The notes under the pieces were generated by a model, which was given only the letters and a program-made list of their open reading frames with translations, was not told where the DNA came from and ran no database searches. Shown here piece after piece: positions 6,158 to 8,426 of a stretch of 8,426 bases of DNA; positions within the stretch are counted from its first letter, which is position 1; each line of letters opens with the position of its first letter. The translations under genes were made by a program, and so were the position numbers. Source of the DNA: Roseovarius sp. UBA3070 (GTDB lineage: Bacteria; Pseudomonadota; Alphaproteobacteria; Rhodobacterales; Rhodobacteraceae); contig DFBW01000025.1 in the NCBI GenBank assembly GCA_002366775.1, positions 11,728 to 20,153 of the forward strand. The letters run 5' to 3'.

Positions 6158-6733
6158 ATGTTTTATAAAGACGAACGGCTTGCGCTGTTCATCGATGGCT
6201 CAAATCTGTATGCAGCTTCAAAGTCTCTCGGGTTCGATATTGACTACAAGCTTCTGCGTGCGGAATTCATGCGACGCGGCAAGCTTCTCCGGGCCTTTTA
6301 CTATACTGCATTGTTGGAAAATGATGAATATTCGCCCATTCGCCCACTGGTGGATTGGCTGAATTACAACGGGTTTTCGATGGTGACCAAACCAGCCAAA
6401 GAATACACCGACAGCCAGGGCCGTCGCAAAGTCAAAGGCAATATGGACATTGAGCTGGCGGTGGATGCAATGGAACTTGCTGCGCGTGTAGATCACATCG
6501 TTTTGTTCTCAGGTGATGGCGATTTTCGCCCCCTGGTGGCAAGTCTTCAGCGTCAGGGCGTGCGCGTGTCGGTTGTATCGACCATTCGCAGCCAGCCACC
6601 GATGATATCGGATGATTTGCGCCGCCAGGCAGATAACTTCATTGAGCTGGAAGGCCTCAAAGAAGTGATTGGACGCCCTCCGCGCGAGCCGATGCCTGAG
6701 AGCGAAGGCGCTTACACCACCGCAGAAGAGTAA
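6158..6733 (+). CDS. NYN domain protein (LabA/DUF88 family), putative RNase
   Basis: 191 residues. The fold is the PIN-like NYN domain, whose characterised members are metal-dependent RNases. Visible hallmarks are LFIDGSNLY (10-18) with D13 and N16, KGNMDIELAVDAM (93-105) with D97 and D103, and VLFSGDGDFRPLV (115-127) with D120 and D122; the acidic cluster is complete, so nuclease activity is plausible. The tail after about residue 170 is Pro/Glu-rich and probably disordered. The start ATG has AAGGA seven bases upstream. It is transcribed away from folK and ends seven bases before a strong terminator, so it is probably a single-gene unit. The RNA target and physiological role are unknown; the LabA name comes from a cyanobacterial clock-output protein, and no such role is implied here. 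Confidence 0.9.
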   Translation: MFYKDERLALFIDGSNLYAASKSLGFDIDYKLLRAEFMRRGKLLRAFYYTALLENDEYSPIRPLVDWLNYNGFSMVTKPAKEYTDSQGRRKVKGNMDIELAVDAMELAARVDHIVLFSGDGDFRPLVASLQRQGVRVSVVSTIRSQPPMISDDLRRQADNFIELEGLKEVIGRPPREPMPESEGAYTTAEE

Positions 6734-6739
6734 ACGAAT

Positions 6740-6764
6740 CCGGGGCCAACGCGCCCCGGTTTTT
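6740..6764 (+). terminator. Intrinsic terminator after the NYN gene
   Basis: CCGGGGC (6740-6746) and GCCCCGG (6753-6759) form a perfect 7-bp GC stem around a six-base loop, followed directly by five T (6760-6764). It begins seven bases after the stop codon. This is a textbook Rho-independent terminator and separates the NYN gene from ispH. Confidence 0.88.
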
Positions 6765-6798
6765 CGTTGCGGCCTGCGCATTTTCTTGCATGCCTCAT

Positions 6799-6818
6799 GC
6801 CAGAATTTAACTTCTGGC
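6799..6818 (+). promoter_or_regulatory. Dyad in the ispH upstream region
   Basis: GCCAGAA (6799-6805) and TTCTGGC (6812-6818) are perfect 7-base inverted arms around TTTAAC. No T-run follows, so it is not a terminator. It lies about 93 bases before the ispH start and may be an operator or a leader hairpin. A poor promoter match, TTGCAT with TAACTT at 16-base spacing, overlaps it. Nothing else is evident between 6765 and 6910. Confidence 0.35.
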
Positions 6819-6910
6819 GCCAGCGGCCCAATAGGCACGGCTTTCTGATCATCCGGACTGGACCCGCCCCTGACAAATCCCTACCTATCAGGATAACAGG
6901 AGCTGCCGTC

Positions 6911-7861
6911 ATGACCAAACCACCTCTCACCCTTTATCTGGCCGCCCCTCGTGGGTTTTGCGCAGGTGTTGACCGCGCCATCCAGATCGTTGAACTGGCC
7001 CTGAAAAAGTGGGGTGCGCCGGTCTATGTGCGCCATGAAATCGTGCATAATAAGTTTGTTGTCGACGATCTGCGCGCCAAGGGGGCTGTGTTTGTCGAAG
7101 ACCTGCAGGAGTGCCCGGATGATCGCCCGGTGATATTTTCTGCCCACGGCGTGCCCAAATCTGTGCCTGCCGAAGCCGCGAAACGTGAAATGATCTATGT
7201 GGACGCCACCTGCCCCTTAGTGAGCAAGGTTCACATCGAGGCCGAACGGCACTTTGAGAACGGCCTTCAGATCATCATGATTGGCCATGAAGGCCACCCT
7301 GAAACCATCGGCACCATGGGACAGCTGCCACCAGGTCAGGTGCTGCTGGTCGAAACTGTCAGGGATGTGAGCAATCTGGATGTGCGCGATGCAACCCAAC
7401 TGGCGTTTGTCACCCAGACCACCCTATCGGTGGATGACACCAAAGATATCGTCGCCGCACTGCAAGCCCGTTTTCCGGCCATCAAAGGCCCGCACAAGGA
7501 AGACATTTGCTATGCCACCACCAACCGCCAGGAGGCAGTCAAAGCGATGGCCGCCAACGCCGATGCCATGCTGGTGGTGGGTGCGCCTAACTCCTCCAAC
7601 TCGCGCAGATTGGTTGAAGTGGGCGCCAAAGTCGGCTGCGCTTACGCCCAGTTGGTGCAACGCGCCGTTGACATTGATTGGCGTGCGCTGGAGGGCATTG
7701 CCTCAATCGGGATCACCGCAGGGGCCTCGGCCCCCGAGGTGCTGGTTAACGAGGTGATTGACGCCTTTCGTGCAAGGTATGACGTGAGTGTTGAGCAAGT
7801 TGAAACCGCTGTCGAGAACGTGCATTTCAAGGTGCCACGCGTGCTGCGCGGAGTTGCGTGA
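6911..7861 (+). CDS. ispH: 4-hydroxy-3-methylbut-2-enyl diphosphate reductase
   Basis: 316 residues, the same length as E. coli IspH. It is the last enzyme of the MEP isoprenoid pathway, reducing HMBPP to isopentenyl and dimethylallyl diphosphate with an iron-sulfur cluster, in the cytoplasm. The three cluster cysteines are C17 in [11 protein letters not shown] (13-23), C101 in DATCPLV (98-104) and C200 in [10 protein letters not shown] (198-207). Substrate residues H46 (in HEIVHN), H79 (in SAHGVP), H129 and E131 (in HEGHPETIG) and T171 are in place. The frame runs upstream to 6767, but the ATG at 6911 is used because AGGAG lies eight bases before it and the family sequence begins there. It follows the NYN terminator, so it needs its own promoter. 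Confidence 0.97.
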   Translation: MTKPPLTLYLAAPRGFCAGVDRAIQIVELALKKWGAPVYVRHEIVHNKFVVDDLRAKGAVFVEDLQECPDDRPVIFSAHGVPKSVPAEAAKREMIYVDATCPLVSKVHIEAERHFENGLQIIMIGHEGHPETIGTMGQLPPGQVLLVETVRDVSNLDVRDATQLAFVTQTTLSVDDTKDIVAALQARFPAIKGPHKEDICYATTNRQEAVKAMAANADAMLVVGAPNSSNSRRLVEVGAKVGCAYAQLVQRAVDIDWRALEGIASIGITAGASAPEVLVNEVIDAFRARYDVSVEQVETAVENVHFKVPRVLRGVA

Positions 7862-7917
7862 CCTTTGATTTTTCAGGGCCTTGCATTGGCGCGCCGCGCT
7901 CGCGTGGTTGACAGCCC

Positions 7918-7927
7918 CAGCGCGCTG
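7918..7927. repeat. 10-bp palindrome between ispH and the LysE-type gene
   Basis: CAGCGCGCTG is a perfect palindrome in the 108-base gap. A perfect TTGACA lies at 7908-7913 just before it, but no -10 box follows at usable spacing. No terminator is visible after ispH, so read-through into the exporter gene is possible. Confidence 0.25.
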
Positions 7928-7969
7928 TGGCCTCACTCAGCGAAACCACATTCAATGAGGTCAATGCCC

Positions 7970-8426
7970 ATGAGCCTGCAATTTCTGATCACTGCGTTTG
8001 TCGTGGTGTTGGCCCCCGGAACAGGTGTGATTTACACGCTGGCCATCGGATTGGGCCAAGGGCATCGCGCTGCGATTTTCGCGGCTTTGGGCTGCACGAT
8101 CGGGATTTTGCCGCATCTCGCTGCTGCGATTTTGGGCGTGGCGGCGGTGTTGCACGCCTCGGCCTTGCTGTTTCAGATCGTGAAATTCGCAGGCGTTGCT
8201 TATTTGCTGTATCTGGCGTGGCAATCGCTGTCCTCGGGCGGGGCATTGTCGGTGCAGCCAAACCGCCAGCCCGAGCCCGGTTGGGTCGTGGCGCGCCGTG
8301 GTGCGTTGATCAACGTGTTGAACCCAAAACTGTCGATATTCTTTCTGGCCCTGCTGCCACCATTTTTGTCGGGCGACCCTGCTCTGGCCACCTCCGAGAT
8401 GACAGCTCTGGGTGCGGTTTTCATGG
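7970..8426 (+). CDS. LysE/RhtB-family amino-acid exporter, N-terminal 152 residues (runs off the right edge)
   Basis: The visible part is about three quarters of a normal ~205-residue LysE/RhtB transporter of the inner membrane, a family that exports amino acids or related metabolites. It begins MSLQFLITAFVVVLAPGTGV; APGTG (15-19) stands where most members have TPGP. Hydrophobic helices lie at about 4-28, 34-61 and 64-86. A polar loop (87-110) is followed by INVLNPKLSIFFLALLPPF (114-132), the family's NxLNPK region. The substrate cannot be told. The ATG at 7970 is preferred because GAGG lies nine bases upstream; the in-frame ATG at 7964 would leave only three bases. It follows ispH by 108 bases on the same strand. 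Confidence 0.9.
   Translation, partial: MSLQFLITAFVVVLAPGTGVIYTLAIGLGQGHRAAIFAALGCTIGILPHLAAAILGVAAVLHASALLFQIVKFAGVAYLLYLAWQSLSSGGALSVQPNRQPEPGWVVARRGALINVLNPKLSIFFLALLPPFLSGDPALATSEMTALGAVFM

Noticed and set aside
6767..6910. Upstream extension of ispH by 48 codons
   Set aside because: The added residues do not resemble IspH, begin right after the NYN terminator, and an AGGAG site precedes the ATG at 6911, which gives the exact length of E. coli IspH.
7908..7936. Perfect TTGACA at 7908-7913 as a promoter of the LysE-type exporter
   Set aside because: The hexamer at 17-base spacing is CCTCAC, and neighbouring spacings give no better -10 match.
1..8426. CRISPR arrays, insertion sequences, tRNA or rRNA genes, toxin-antitoxin or defence operon
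   Set aside because: No regularly spaced repeats, transposase motifs, cloverleaf-like sequences or recognisable defence genes were seen; nearly all the DNA is accounted for by housekeeping genes.

Overview
The window looks like chromosomal core DNA of an alphaproteobacterium, most likely a member of the Rhodobacterales (Roseobacter group). The evidence is the gene order pdxJ...acpS-lepB-rnc-era on one strand, protein sequences typical of that order, moderately high GC, and an intergenic repeat (about 170-217) that resembles a dispersed repeat I recall from roseobacter genomes. I did not recognise the species.

The left two thirds (1-6017) is a minus-strand gene train, read from right to left: folK, pdxJ, a small membrane protein, a secreted hypothetical protein, a LysE-family remnant, acpS, two tandem signal peptidase I genes, rnc and the start of era. 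Five junctions are 4-base stop/start overlaps (ATGA or GTGA), so much of it is probably one translationally coupled operon. It combines cofactor synthesis (PdxJ for vitamin B6, FolK for folate, AcpS for holo-acyl carrier protein), protein export (two LepB proteins) and RNA/ribosome maturation (RNase III, Era). Short intergenic regions fall before pdxJ (179 b), lepB1 (78 b) and era (169 b). No gene-free stretch exceeds 300 b.

The right third is plus strand. A NYN/LabA-type putative RNase gene is divergent from folK and ends at a strong intrinsic terminator. It is followed by ispH, the last enzyme of the non-mevalonate isoprenoid pathway, and by the first 152 codons of a LysE/RhtB-type exporter that runs off the end.

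No CRISPR array, RNA gene, transposon or clear new defence system is visible. The most unusual points are: the second LepB carries an N-terminal DUF805-like membrane domain and lacks a segment of about 36 residues present in its neighbour; a LysE-family gene appears to have lost its middle but keeps its coupling to acpS; two little-known small genes sit inside the operon; and folK lies directly before pdxJ, without the rpoZ-relA block I would expect between them.
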